A stretch of DNA of 64,000 nucleotides, from NCBI RefSeq assembly GCF_000741285.1, contig NZ_JGZE01000010.1, positions 159,004-223,003 of the forward strand, read 5' to 3'. The notes beneath the pieces are model-generated. The model ran no database searches. It was not told where the DNA came from and saw only the letters and a program-made list of their open reading frames with translations. The translations under genes and the position numbers were made by a program. Below are positions 8,517 to 17,397 of this stretch, piece after piece. Source of the DNA: Bifidobacterium mongoliense DSM 21395. GTDB taxonomy: Bacteria > Actinomycetota > Actinomycetes > Actinomycetales > Bifidobacteriaceae. The stretch's first letter is position 1; each line of letters opens with the position of its first letter.

Positions 8517-9008
8517 TCAACGCTCGGAAGACTCCGACATCCCCCGAACCTGGCGGATGCGGTGTTCCTCGACGTCGCAACAACACCGGTCGAGCGTCTC
8601 GTTAAGTCTGCGAATCAGGCATTCGGGAGCGATTGCGGGACGCAGATAATCATGCAGCAATGCAATCATCGCACGCTCCTGCCGGTCACAACAGGATGCC
8701 GGATCGAAGTGGTCTTCCCTGAGGTCGCCCTCCTCAGTCATGACATCCTCAGTCACGCCGTCGCCATCAACCACGGCACCGCCACGAACCACGCCGTCGC
8801 CATCAACCACGGCACCGTCGTGAACACCAGCATGATCGCCAACCACCGCATTGTCACGAACCACGGAGTCATCGGAAGGCACCACATCATCGGGGAACTG
8901 CGCACCGTCGGAACGTACCGTGGTCACTTCGGTTTCGGTGCGCACCACACCGTCCGCTCCGCGACGCGTGACGGAGATATAGCTCTGACGAACCGTCGAC
9001 CCGTTCAT
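8517..9008 (-). CDS. Probable SigH anti-sigma factor (RsrA-like), expanded and with altered zinc motif
   Basis: 163 residues, starting inside the sigH stop codon (ATGA overlap), so coupled to sigH. That is the usual place for a redox-sensing zinc anti-sigma factor that holds SigH inactive. The C-terminal ~65 residues resemble RsrA/RshA: LLHDYLRPAIAPECLIRR followed by a cysteine cluster DRCCCDVEEH. The canonical HxxxCxxC spacing is not present. The middle (about residues 35-90) is a Val/Asp/Gly-rich repeat encoded partly by a 36-bp tandem duplication. Function is inferred mainly from position; the protein could be a degenerate or non-redox variant. Confidence 0.55.
   Translation of the reverse strand: MNGSTVRQSYISVTRRGADGVVRTETEVTTVRSDGAQFPDDVVPSDDSVVRDNAVVGDHAGVHDGAVVDGDGVVRGGAVVDGDGVTEDVMTEEGDLREDHFDPASCCDRQERAMIALLHDYLRPAIAPECLIRRLNETLDRCCCDVEEHRIRQVRGMSESSER
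8754..8817. repeat. 36-bp-period direct repeat inside the anti-sigma-like gene
   Basis: A 28-bp sequence at 8754-8781 recurs without change at 8790-8817. It encodes the repeated Val-Asp-Gly-Asp-Gly-Val segment and keeps the reading frame. Confidence 0.9.
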
Positions 9009-9808
9009 ATCCGTCCCTTTCCTGTGGCAGGGGCACCCGAGGCCGCCGCACCTGTGCGCAGCGCCATCGGGGATTGCCCTGTTTGCCTTCCATTATGGTC
9101 GGTGTCGGCATGTTCGGGGTTCACCGAGCGCGAAGCCCGAACACCGGATTGCCGCCCCTTCGCCGAGCGAGCATCGTCCCGCCCCGCGCCACGCACGGCG
9201 TCACCGGTGCCTCGACCGGACTCGCGACCATATCCATGCTCTCGTGCGTACTGCGCCAATTCACGCTTGAGCTGGGTGCGCGCGCGGTTGAGCCGGCTCA
9301 TGATCGTCCCGATCTTGACGCCCTGCTCGTCGGCCACCTCCTGGTAGGACTTGCCGTCGATCGCCGCGTCGATGAACACCTGACGCCGTTCCGGGCTGAG
9401 TTTGGCGAGCGCCTTCATGATCTCGTCGGGCGCGAACGCGTCGAAGTACTCCTGTTCCGCGGACTGCAGGCCATCGGATGAGTGTTCGGAGGCGTCGTAG
9501 ATATCCCAGTCGTTGTACTCCCCGCTGGCGTCGTTCGCGCGGCGCGGCCGACGTTTGGCCTTGGCGTACTGATTGAAGTAGGCGTTGCGTTCGATGGTGC
9601 TCATCCAGGCATCGAAATTGCTGCCCTCCTGAAAGCGGTCGAACGCTTTGAAGCCGCGTTCGTAGGTGTCCTGGACGAGATCCTGGGCATCCTCGGGATT
9701 GTTGGTCAGTCGCATCGCCTGACGGTAGAGCACATTGACGGCGGGCATGGCGAGCCGCTCGAAGCGCGCCCGCTTCTGCGCCATGGTTTCGTGCTGCTCG
9801 GTGGTCAC
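9005..9808 (-). CDS. sigH: ECF RNA polymerase sigma factor, SigH/SigR type
   Basis: 267 residues from the GTG at 9808. Region 2 reads LYRQAMRLTNNPEDAQDLVQDTYERGFKAF in overlapping pieces, and region 4 contains LSPERRQVF and SYQEVADEQGVKIGTIMSRL. These match the group that directs oxidative/thiol and heat stress genes in actinobacteria. The C-terminal ~75 residues are a charged, probably disordered tail longer than usual. An upstream in-frame ATG would overlap the divergent exonuclease gene and is disfavoured. TACAAT seven bases before the GTG suggests a leaderless transcript. Confidence 0.9.
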   Translation of the reverse strand: MTTEQHETMAQKRARFERLAMPAVNVLYRQAMRLTNNPEDAQDLVQDTYERGFKAFDRFQEGSNFDAWMSTIERNAYFNQYAKAKRRPRRANDASGEYNDWDIYDASEHSSDGLQSAEQEYFDAFAPDEIMKALAKLSPERRQVFIDAAIDGKSYQEVADEQGVKIGTIMSRLNRARTQLKRELAQYAREHGYGRESGRGTGDAVRGAGRDDARSAKGRQSGVRASRSVNPEHADTDHNGRQTGQSPMALRTGAAASGAPATGKGRI

Positions 9809-9815
9809 GCCCCCT

Positions 9816-9821
9816 ATTGTA
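9816..9821 (-). promoter_or_regulatory. -10-like hexamer for leaderless sigH mRNA
   Basis: TACAAT on the minus strand, seven bases from the GTG start. The G-rich spacer AGGGGGC is too close to the start codon to act as a ribosome binding site. Confidence 0.45.
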
Positions 9822-9913
9822 TGCTCCACGGCGCACCGAGCATGTCGCACCGGCACCCGCAACGAACGCGCACCACACCGGCCCCGATATCGCGGTTTGT
9901 CGTTTTCCCGGCG

Positions 9914-9919
9914 CACAAT
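9914..9919 (+). promoter_or_regulatory. -10-like hexamer for the exonuclease gene
   Basis: CACAAT ends seven bases before the ATG at 9927. No ribosome binding site is visible, so a leaderless mRNA is plausible. Confidence 0.35.
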
Positions 9920-9926
9920 AACCGGT

Positions 9927-10667
9927 ATGAGCCTCAACTATGACGCACTCGACCGCGTCCTGCGCGACGCGCCGACGCAACCCGGGGACACCGTGCTGCC
10001 CCACTCCCGACTGCTGGGATTCGACACTGAAACGACCGGAACCCGGCCGGGAAGCGACGCCATCGTCTCCGCGACCCTGGTGCTGCGCGACCCCGCGACC
10101 GGGTACACCGGCGACACGGTCGCGGAATGGATCATCAACCCCCATCGCCCCATGAACCCGCGAGCCAGCGAGGTCAATGGCTTCACCGATGACTATCTCG
10201 CCGAACACGGGGTGGAACCCGGGGAGGCGCTCGGCCAGATTGCCGAGGCGATCGACCTCGCACGCCGGGCCAATATCCCGCTACTCGCCTACAACGCGCC
10301 GTTCGACGTGCATATGCTGGCAGCCGATCTGAAACGCTGGGGGCTGGACGGCATGGCCGACCCGCTGGTCGTCGACCCGCTGGTGATCGATCGGGCGGTG
10401 TCGCACCGATCCGGCAAGCGCACGCTCGCGTATACGACCGAGTACTACGGCATCGAACCCCACGGCGACTTCCACAACGCGACCGCCGACACCACGGCGG
10501 CCGTGGACCTCATCACCCCGATGAGCACGCTCTATCCGCAGGTGGGACGCCTCGATCTTGACGGCCTCATGGCATGGCAACGCGACGCGCATGAGCAGTG
10601 GCGCACGTCCTTCAATGCGTGGCTCGCCCAACGCGGCCGTCGCCCCGTGACGGATCGCTGGCTCTGA
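9927..10667 (+). CDS. DnaQ-like 3'-5' exonuclease (DEDD family)
   Basis: 246 residues. LLGFDTETTGTRPGSDAIV carries the ExoI Asp-Glu pair, NAPFDVHML the ExoII aspartate, and HNATADTTAAVDL the ExoIII HxxxxxD pattern. Together these make a DEDDh exonuclease like the polymerase III epsilon subunit. It lacks the helicase, GIY-YIG or BRCT parts seen in longer homologues, so it is probably a stand-alone repair or RNA-processing nuclease. Divergent from sigH and ended by a hairpin before murE. Confidence 0.85.
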   Translation: MSLNYDALDRVLRDAPTQPGDTVLPHSRLLGFDTETTGTRPGSDAIVSATLVLRDPATGYTGDTVAEWIINPHRPMNPRASEVNGFTDDYLAEHGVEPGEALGQIAEAIDLARRANIPLLAYNAPFDVHMLAADLKRWGLDGMADPLVVDPLVIDRAVSHRSGKRTLAYTTEYYGIEPHGDFHNATADTTAAVDLITPMSTLYPQVGRLDLDGLMAWQRDAHEQWRTSFNAWLAQRGRRPVTDRWL

Positions 10668-10673
10668 TCCGGA

Positions 10674-10703
10674 CCGGGGGCATCGCGTGGATTCTGCCCC
10701 CGG
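10674..10703 (+). terminator. Hairpin terminator after the exonuclease gene
   Basis: CCGGGGGCA at 10674-10682 pairs with TGCCCCCGG at 10695-10703 across 12 nt. No U tract. Confidence 0.6.
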
Positions 10704-10744
10704 CATGCGATACGCTACCGTTGACATAAGGAAGGTTACGCGTT

Positions 10745-12493
10745 ATGGCTTTGTCGTTGGCTTCGGCCGTGCAGCTCCTCACACGGGCCGGTTTGCTCCG
10801 CGAGGTGATCGCAGGAAACCACTGGACCCTTGACCCCGGCTCGCTGACCGGCGCCGAGAGGCCATTCGTCGCCATCACGTACGACACCCGCGTCGTGGTC
10901 CCCGGCAGTCTGCTGTGCTGCAAAGGGCGGTTCAACCCCGCCTACCTCGACGGCATCGACCAACGCGGTCTGGCGGCCTATGTGGCGCAGACGCCCTACG
11001 CCGAGCGCACCCAGGCACCCGGCATCATCGTCACCGACATCCGCAAAGCGATGAGCCTGCTGTCGGCGGCCTTCTATGGCATGCCGCAGCGCGAACTCAC
11101 GCTCGTGGGCATCACGGGGACCAAAGGCAAAACGACGACCGCCTACTATCTCCAGGCCATCCTCAACCGTCTGTCAGGCAATGCGTGCGCGCTGTTCTCG
11201 TCCGTGGACAACTGCCTCGACGGCACGACCTACGAGGAATCGAGTCTGACCACTCCGGAGTCGATGGATGCGTTCCGCATGATGCGCGAGGCGCTCGACC
11301 ACGGCATGCGCTACCTCGTCATGGAGGTGTCGTCGCAGGCCTACAAGGTGGACCGGGTGTTCGGGCTGACCTTCGACGTCGGCGCGTTCCTCAATATCTC
11401 CCCCGACCACATCAGTCCCATCGAGCATCCGACCTTCGAGGACTATCTGTTCTGCAAACGGCAGATCGTGCGCAACAGCCGTCGTCTGGTCCTCAACGTC
11501 GACTGCGATCACGCCGACCTGATCGGCCAGGACGCCACCGAGGCGCATGTGCTCGTGACGACCTTCGCCTTGGAAACAGGGGAACAGACCGCCGACCGGC
11601 GACCCCGTGCGGACGTGACGGCGATACCGGCCGATCCCGACCATGAGCGCTTCAGCCTCGTGCGAACCGGAGCCGGCACCGCGACCGCGACCCAGCCCGA
11701 TTCGCATACCGTGGGACCGTTCCATCTGGCCATGGACGGCGACTTCAACTACGCCAACGCCGCGGCGGCCTACACCTTGGCCGGTCTGGCCATCGAGGCG
11801 CACGACAAGCACGAGACGCACGAGACACCCACGAACAACCACCACGCCAACGGCCAGCATGCCGATGCCACTGCCAACGGCGGCGTCAACGCCAAAACCG
11901 CCACCTCCTCTCCGGTCCGGGCCACGAATCCGAACGACTCGCCGACCGTGGCCGCCATCGACGCCGCACTGCTGGAGGACGCGACGCGGGTCAGGGTGTC
12001 GGGACGCATGGAGCGCTTCGAGGACCCCTCGGGCGACATCGTGGCGATCGTCGATTACGCGCACAACTACAGCAGCGTCGGCGCGCTCATCGATTTCGTC
12101 GAGGAGCGCTACGGCTCGCGGCACCCACGCATCAGTCTGGTCACCGGTTCGGCCGGCAACAAGGCCATTGATCGGCGCAAGGAGATCATCCAGGCCGCCG
12201 AACACCGCATCGCCAAATTCTTCCTCACGATCGAGGACACCGAGGACGAGTCGGTGCTGGCCATCTGCCAATACATGCAGCGAGCCATCAGCGATCCGCA
12301 CGTCGACTCCGTGATCGTCGACGATCGGGCCGAGGCCATCGAGCAGGCCGTGGGCGAGGCGCGGTCGGACGGCGGGTTCAACGTCGTGCTCGTCATCGGC
12401 AAAGGCGACGAACGGTGGATCAAACGCGCCGGGAAGCACCTGGCCTACGAGGGAGACGACCACGTCGTCAGACGCCTGTTCGGTCTGTTGTGA
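10745..12493 (+). CDS. murE: UDP-MurNAc-tripeptide synthetase, probably L-lysine (or ornithine) type
   Basis: Adds the third, diamino acid residue to UDP-MurNAc-L-Ala-D-Glu. 582 residues with all three Mur ligase domains: AITYDTRVVVPGSL (N-terminal), P-loop GITGTKGKTTT at 122-132, VMEVSSQAY, then the C-terminal domain with RVSGRMERF and VDYAHN. The GTKGKTT loop resembles lysine-adding MurE of streptococci. The diaminopimelate-specific DNPR motif is absent; the corresponding region reads IEDTEDE. Residues ~350-400 are a His/Asn/Thr-rich linker not usual in MurE. AAGGAAGG lies about ten bases before the ATG. First gene of an operon with a D-Asp ligase homologue and a racemase. Confidence 0.9.
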   Translation: MALSLASAVQLLTRAGLLREVIAGNHWTLDPGSLTGAERPFVAITYDTRVVVPGSLLCCKGRFNPAYLDGIDQRGLAAYVAQTPYAERTQAPGIIVTDIRKAMSLLSAAFYGMPQRELTLVGITGTKGKTTTAYYLQAILNRLSGNACALFSSVDNCLDGTTYEESSLTTPESMDAFRMMREALDHGMRYLVMEVSSQAYKVDRVFGLTFDVGAFLNISPDHISPIEHPTFEDYLFCKRQIVRNSRRLVLNVDCDHADLIGQDATEAHVLVTTFALETGEQTADRRPRADVTAIPADPDHERFSLVRTGAGTATATQPDSHTVGPFHLAMDGDFNYANAAAAYTLAGLAIEAHDKHETHETPTNNHHANGQHADATANGGVNAKTATSSPVRATNPNDSPTVAAIDAALLEDATRVRVSGRMERFEDPSGDIVAIVDYAHNYSSVGALIDFVEERYGSRHPRISLVTGSAGNKAIDRRKEIIQAAEHRIAKFFLTIEDTEDESVLAICQYMQRAISDPHVDSVIVDDRAEAIEQAVGEARSDGGFNVVLVIGKGDERWIKRAGKHLAYEGDDHVVRRLFGLL

Positions 12494-12586
12494 GAGCCGG
12501 CCGACCTGCCGACGCACCAAGACACCGAAACACCAACGCTCCAACGCACGATCATTCATTCAGCGGTTCACGATAAGGTGAGATTC

Positions 12587-13831
12587 ATGAAGAAATTCCA
12601 GCCGATTCTGCTCGGCAGCGACATCAACGCCTACGGCATGGCACGGGCCTTCCACGAGGAATACGGCATCACCTCGATCGCGCTGGCCCACTACCAGCTC
12701 TCCCCCACGAAATTCAGCCACATCATCGACGTCAACATCATTCCCGGTTTCGATGATCCGGCGGTGTTCCGCGAGCGCATGCTGCGCCTGGGCAAGGGCA
12801 TGAGCGCGGAACACCCGGACACCACACTGCTCGTGATCCCGTGCGGCGACGTCTACGCGAATCTCATGAGCCGGTTCGGCGACGAGTTGCGGGAGTATTT
12901 CGTCTTCAACACCCTCGACCCGGCGCTCAACCACCAGCTGAGCTACAAGAACAGCTTCTACGAGACCTGCGAACGCCATCACCTGCCCTATCCCCGCACG
13001 AAGGTCGTCACGGAGGAGGGCGTGGCACGGCGCGAGTACGCCGACCTGCCCTTCGCCTACCCCGTGGCCATGAAGCCGGCGGACAGCGCGGCATGGCTCG
13101 ACATCGACTTCCCCGGGCGCAAGAAGGCCTTCATCATCGACACCCCCGAGGAGCTCGACACCCTGATCAACCGCGCCTACCAGGCCGGATATCACGCCCC
13201 CATGGTGATCCAGGACTTCATCCCGGGCGACGACAGCCGCATGCGCGTGCTCAACGCCTACGTCGACCAGCATCACCGCGTGCGCATGATGTTCCTCGGC
13301 CACCCCCTGCTCGAGGATCCGACGCCCGAGGCCGTGGGCAACTACGCGGCGATCATCCCCGACTACAACGAGGGGCTGTTCGACACGATCCGCACGTTCC
13401 TCGAGCACATCAAGTACGAGGGCGTGGCCAACTTCGACATGAAGTACGACGAGCGCGACGGCTCGTACAAGCTCTTCGAGATCAACCTGCGCCAGGGCCG
13501 CAGCAGCTTCTTCGTGACGCTCAACGGCTACAACCTCGCCCGGTACTTCGTCGAGGATCTCGTCGAGGACAACGATTTCGACGGCACGACGGTCTACGGC
13601 ACGGGATCGAAGCTGTGGATGGAGATCCCGCGTTCCATCTTCCGCGACTATGTGCGCGACGGCGAGGACAAGCGCCGCGGCATGGCCATGATCGAGTCCG
13701 GCGACTGGGGCACCACGCTGGAGTACCGCAAGGACATGAATCTGCTGCGCCGGCTCATGATCCACCACATGTTCTCCATCTACAAGCGCCGCTACGCGCA
13801 GTACTTCCAGCAGAAGGCGGATCTGAAATGA
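12587..13831 (+). CDS. D-aspartate ligase homologue (ATP-grasp, peptidoglycan cross-bridge)
   Basis: 414 residues from the ATG at 12587 (AAGGTGAG six bases upstream; a GTG at 12578 is less likely). It is an ATP-grasp carboxylate-amine ligase. PILLGSDINAYGMARAF, MVIQDFIPGDDSRMRVLNAY and LFEINLRQGRSSFFVTLNG are characteristic of the Enterococcus faecium D-aspartate ligase Asl family. That enzyme joins the beta-carboxyl of D-Asp to the lysine side chain of the peptidoglycan precursor. The following gene, an aspartate racemase, overlaps by 4 bp and would supply D-Asp; E. faecium has the same pairing. D-Asp as substrate is inferred from family and context; D-Glu is a possible alternative. Confidence 0.8.
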   Translation: MKKFQPILLGSDINAYGMARAFHEEYGITSIALAHYQLSPTKFSHIIDVNIIPGFDDPAVFRERMLRLGKGMSAEHPDTTLLVIPCGDVYANLMSRFGDELREYFVFNTLDPALNHQLSYKNSFYETCERHHLPYPRTKVVTEEGVARREYADLPFAYPVAMKPADSAAWLDIDFPGRKKAFIIDTPEELDTLINRAYQAGYHAPMVIQDFIPGDDSRMRVLNAYVDQHHRVRMMFLGHPLLEDPTPEAVGNYAAIIPDYNEGLFDTIRTFLEHIKYEGVANFDMKYDERDGSYKLFEINLRQGRSSFFVTLNGYNLARYFVEDLVEDNDFDGTTVYGTGSKLWMEIPRSIFRDYVRDGEDKRRGMAMIESGDWGTTLEYRKDMNLLRRLMIHHMFSIYKRRYAQYFQQKADLK

Positions 13832-14550
13832 GAAGGCCGTTCTTCGCCGTGCTGGGAGGCATGGGCACCCTCGCCACCGAGAGCTACGTGCGCCTGCTCG
13901 ACGCGCGCACCGACGCGCATGCCGACCAGGAGTACCTCGACTACGTCGTGTTCAACGACGCCGGGGTCCCCGACCGTACGGCCTTCATCCTCAAGCGCAG
14001 CGACGAGGACCCGGTGCCGGCCATTCTCGACGACATCGACAAGGCGACGACCATCGGTGCGAGCTTCCTGGTGCTCGCATGCAACACGGAGCACTACTTC
14101 TTCGACCGGTTCCAGGAGCGCACCAGCGTCCCGATCCTGCATATGCCCCGCCTTGCGGTGCGTGAGATGTCGCAACGGTTCCCCGCACACGGCCATCCGC
14201 GCGTGGGGTTCATGGGCACCGAGGGCTCACGGGCCGCGGGGGTCTATCGTCGTGAGGTCGAAGCCGCGGGATACGTCTTCGTCGAGCCCCACGATGCGCT
14301 GCAGCACCGCGTGGACTCGCTGATCTACGATGACGTCAAAGGCGGCCGCCCGCTCGACCCGCAACGCTATCGCGCCGTGATCGAGGCCTTCCTCACCGCG
14401 CCGTACGACTGTGACGTCGTACTGCTGGGGTGCACCGAACTGTCCGTGTTCAACGAACGCTTCCCCATGCCCGAACTGCCGCTGGTGGACGCCCAGTCCG
14501 TGCTCGTCGATGAGACGGTGCGCCGGGCCAAGGCGCTTCTGGCGGACTAG
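13828..14550 (+). CDS. Aspartate/glutamate racemase
   Basis: 240 residues; starts within the stop of the ligase gene (ATGA), so coupled to it. Typical Asp/Glu racemase fold: VLGGMGTLATESY at the start and the two catalytic cysteines C85 (LACNTEHYFF) and C202 (LLGCTELSVF) on opposite sides of the active site. The LGGMGTLAT start is of the aspartate racemase subgroup rather than MurI. Its likely job is to supply D-Asp for the cross-bridge ligase; supplying D-Glu for MurD is less likely from the sequence type. Confidence 0.85.
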   Translation: MRRPFFAVLGGMGTLATESYVRLLDARTDAHADQEYLDYVVFNDAGVPDRTAFILKRSDEDPVPAILDDIDKATTIGASFLVLACNTEHYFFDRFQERTSVPILHMPRLAVREMSQRFPAHGHPRVGFMGTEGSRAAGVYRREVEAAGYVFVEPHDALQHRVDSLIYDDVKGGRPLDPQRYRAVIEAFLTAPYDCDVVLLGCTELSVFNERFPMPELPLVDAQSVLVDETVRRAKALLAD

Positions 14551-14562
14551 GGGCGGCTCAGG

Positions 14563-14596
14563 CTCGTTGGCCGGCTAAGGCTGGCTGGCCAACGAG
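14563..14596. terminator. Bidirectional hairpin between convergent genes
   Basis: CTCGTTGGCC at 14563-14572 pairs with GGCCAACGAG at 14587-14596 over a 14-nt loop. It lies between the racemase and the oppositely directed glycerate kinase. Confidence 0.6.
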
Positions 14597-14641
14597 GACC
14601 AGCCAGCTGAGCGCCGTGGACCTCCATCGGGCACGACCGCC

Positions 14642-15781
14642 TCAGCTGCGGAACAACCGGGCCACGTTGCATGCGGTCCTGGTGAGGTTCTCCTTCGCCC
14701 GCGCGGGGTCCAGCGCCTCATCGAGCGTGCAGACGCCCGGCAGGATACCGAGCACCGCGTCGATGCCCACCTCACGCAATGATGCGATCCCCTCGCCGAT
14801 GAATCCGGCGAGCGCGACCACGATGCACCCCGGAGCGACCTCCTTGACGGCCTGCGCGGTTCCCATGGGCGTTTTGCCGAACCGGGTCTGGGCGTCGATG
14901 CCACCCTCACCGGTGATGCAGTAGTCCGCGCCGCGGGCCTGTTCGCGCAACCGCGTGGCCTCGACGACGACACCGACTCCGGAGCTCATCGTCGCCCGGG
15001 TGAAGGCGAGGAATCCCGCCCCCAGTCCCCCGGCGGCGCCCGCACCGGGCGTATGGGCCACGTCACGGTCGAGCTGGTCGTGGATCACATCCGCGTAATG
15101 GGCCAGCGCGGCGTCCAACCGTTCGACCATCGCCGGCGTGGCGCCCTTCTGCGGACCGAAGACGTGCGAGGAGCCCTCGGGCCCGACCAACGGATTGGTG
15201 ACGTCGGAGGCCAAGGTGATCGTGCAATGGTGCAGCCGTGGGTCGAGACGGGTCACGTCGATGCGGTCGAGCGCCTGCAACGCGGCACCACCACGGTCGA
15301 GTTCACGCCCATCGGCGTCCCGCAGGCTCACGCCTAAGGCCTGGGCCATGCCCGCTCCCCCGTCGTTGGTGGCGCTGCCGCCCAATCCCACGATCAGCGC
15401 GTCGACGCCCCGGTCCAGGGCGTCGAGGATGAGCTCGCCCGTACCGTAGGTCGTGGTGGTCAGGGGATCGCGGGTGGCCGCATTGACGTACTGGATGCCG
15501 CTGGCGGCGGACATCTCGATCACGGCGGTATGGCCGTCGCCGAGCAGCCCGTAATGGGCGGATACGGGTCGGCCTAACGGCCCGGTCACCGACGTGGTGA
15601 CCAGAGTGCCGCCGGTGGCGTCGACCAGGGAACGCACGGTCCCCTCCCCGCCGTCGGCCATGGGCACGATGACGCATTCGGCGTCGGGTATCGCGTCCAA
15701 TACACCGGTACGGATGGCCTGGGCGGCCTCCTGCGCCGTGAGTGACCCCTTGAAGGAGTCTGGCGCGATGACGATCTTCAT
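14642..15781 (-). CDS. Glycerate 2-kinase (GarK/GlxK family)
   Basis: 379 residues; phosphorylates D-glycerate with ATP to give 2-phosphoglycerate, which enters lower glycolysis. Family marks are IAPDSFKGSLTA at the N-terminus, PMADGGEGT, GLGGSATNDGGAGMAQALG and ITGEGGID with nearby FGKTPMG. AAAGGAAGC lies seven bases before the ATG. It is 63 bp downstream of a GntP-type permease on the same strand, so the pair forms a glycerate uptake and use operon. Confidence 0.93.
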   Translation of the reverse strand: MKIVIAPDSFKGSLTAQEAAQAIRTGVLDAIPDAECVIVPMADGGEGTVRSLVDATGGTLVTTSVTGPLGRPVSAHYGLLGDGHTAVIEMSAASGIQYVNAATRDPLTTTTYGTGELILDALDRGVDALIVGLGGSATNDGGAGMAQALGVSLRDADGRELDRGGAALQALDRIDVTRLDPRLHHCTITLASDVTNPLVGPEGSSHVFGPQKGATPAMVERLDAALAHYADVIHDQLDRDVAHTPGAGAAGGLGAGFLAFTRATMSSGVGVVVEATRLREQARGADYCITGEGGIDAQTRFGKTPMGTAQAVKEVAPGCIVVALAGFIGEGIASLREVGIDAVLGILPGVCTLDEALDPARAKENLTRTACNVARLFRS

Positions 15782-15844
15782 GATCGAGCTTCCTTTCGCT
15801 CTGCGTCGGCCCGTGGCCGGCGCGCCCTGCGGGCCTTACCGGCC

Positions 15845-17140
15845 TTAGAGGATGATGTACAGCACGGTCGCCACGATGGTCATGGTCAGACCGACCAGGG
15901 CCTCGAAGGCGACGACCTTCATACGCTCGGCTAGATTCATGTTCATCGCCTTGGCGGTGACGTGGAAGTAGTTGCCGTGCGGCAGGGCGTCGATCACGGT
16001 GCCGCCCGCCTGCATGGTCACCGCCGCCGCCATGGGCGAGGTGCCGGCCGTGAGGATGGCGTGGCCGAAGGAATTGGAGCCCAGGATGACGCCGGTCGAG
16101 GTCGAGGCGGTGGCGGCGGCCATGAGGATGCCGGAGATCGGCGCGAGCATGGAACCGGGCACGCCCACGGCGTTGATGAGTCCGACGATCTGTTGCGGCA
16201 GGTCCGAGTTCGTGATCAGCCCGCCCAGGGCGCCGGCCCCGATGAGGATCATGACCACGTCGATCATGCGGTTGAGTCCCGCGGTGCAGTAGTCCAGCAC
16301 GTGACGGCCCTGCCGCATGACGAGCAGTCCCACGATCGCGGCCAGCGGCAGGATGTACATCGCGTCGACCTGGAACCGGGACAGCAGGGTGATGTGCAGC
16401 ATGGTGCCGATCGGGCCGATAAGCAACAGCACGATGGCCAGTGCGGGGGCGACCAGGGCACGGCCGATCGAAGGCAGGTCCTCATCGGACCGGTGCGTGC
16501 CACCGCCTTCGAGATCCGCGAGCGTGGTCATGGTGCCGTGCCGCTTGAGCACGGACGCGAGCAGCACGGCCACGGCGAGGCCGCACAGCGCGGGCACGAA
16601 GCTGGAGATCATGACCTCGGAGGGCTGGATCTTGAAGCCCGTGGCCACGGCGATGGTATTGGGGTTCGGCGAGATGATGTTGCCCGCCTTGCCGCCGCCC
16701 GACAGGGCGACCAGCAGGGCGAGTTTGGAGATCCCCATGCGGTTGCCGACCTCGATGGCGATCGGGGCGACGATGAGCACCGCGACGGGGATGAACACGC
16801 CGACGGCGCAGATGACCATGGTCGCCAGGGCGAGGGCGAAGATGGCCAGACGCTCGCCGCACCGCTCGACGATCGTGCGCGCGATTCGATCCGCCGCCCC
16901 CGATTCCATCATGACCCCGGCGAAGACGCCCGCGGCGATCACGCGGATCACCGTGCCCATGACGCTCTGGGCGCCGGTGACGACGATGCCGACGGTCGAG
17001 GCCAGCGAGGCACCGCCGATCAGGCAGCCGACGACCGCGCCGACCAGCAGCGCGTAGGTGGTGTTGAGCTTCTTGAGGATCAACGCGATGGCGAGCGCCA
17101 GTCCTATGAGTGCGGCCCACCAGGCCAATGCATGTTCCAC
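15845..17140 (-). CDS. GntP-family permease, probable glycerate transporter
   Basis: 431 residues from the GTG at 17140, chosen because GGAAGAGGG lies just upstream and the protein then starts directly with a membrane segment. Longer in-frame starts exist at 17167 and 17215. About 12 hydrophobic helices; SGGGKAGNIISPNPNTIA and AATASTSTGVILGSNSFG are typical of the gluconate:H+ symporter (GntP) family. Its neighbour glycerate kinase suggests glycerate rather than gluconate as substrate. Divergent from a CdaR-like regulator. Confidence 0.85.
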   Translation of the reverse strand: MEHALAWWAALIGLALAIALILKKLNTTYALLVGAVVGCLIGGASLASTVGIVVTGAQSVMGTVIRVIAAGVFAGVMMESGAADRIARTIVERCGERLAIFALALATMVICAVGVFIPVAVLIVAPIAIEVGNRMGISKLALLVALSGGGKAGNIISPNPNTIAVATGFKIQPSEVMISSFVPALCGLAVAVLLASVLKRHGTMTTLADLEGGGTHRSDEDLPSIGRALVAPALAIVLLLIGPIGTMLHITLLSRFQVDAMYILPLAAIVGLLVMRQGRHVLDYCTAGLNRMIDVVMILIGAGALGGLITNSDLPQQIVGLINAVGVPGSMLAPISGILMAAATASTSTGVILGSNSFGHAILTAGTSPMAAAVTMQAGGTVIDALPHGNYFHVTAKAMNMNLAERMKVVAFEALVGLTMTIVATVLYIIL

Positions 17141-17397
17141 GACGATACCCTCTTCCCACCCGTGCATGCCTATGGCCTCATGCACGCGGCTTCTACCTGT
17201 TCCTGCCATGCGCACGGTCCCATGCGCACGTCCGCACCGATCGCCCGCGATTCGGAGGCCGGCGATATGGATGCCTGTGCCCCTTCAGCGACGAAGGGCG
17301 CTGGTGTGAGCGATCGCCGATCCACGCCGGCAATCCGCTGATTCCATTATCAGCATCCCGTGGGTTCCGGGCCATGGGACGGCGAACCGATTCCGTA

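Noticed and set aside
15962..17341. 459-codon His/Asp/Gly-rich plus-strand frame over the GntP permease
   Set aside because: Shadow of a membrane protein gene read in reverse; the composition is typical of such shadows.
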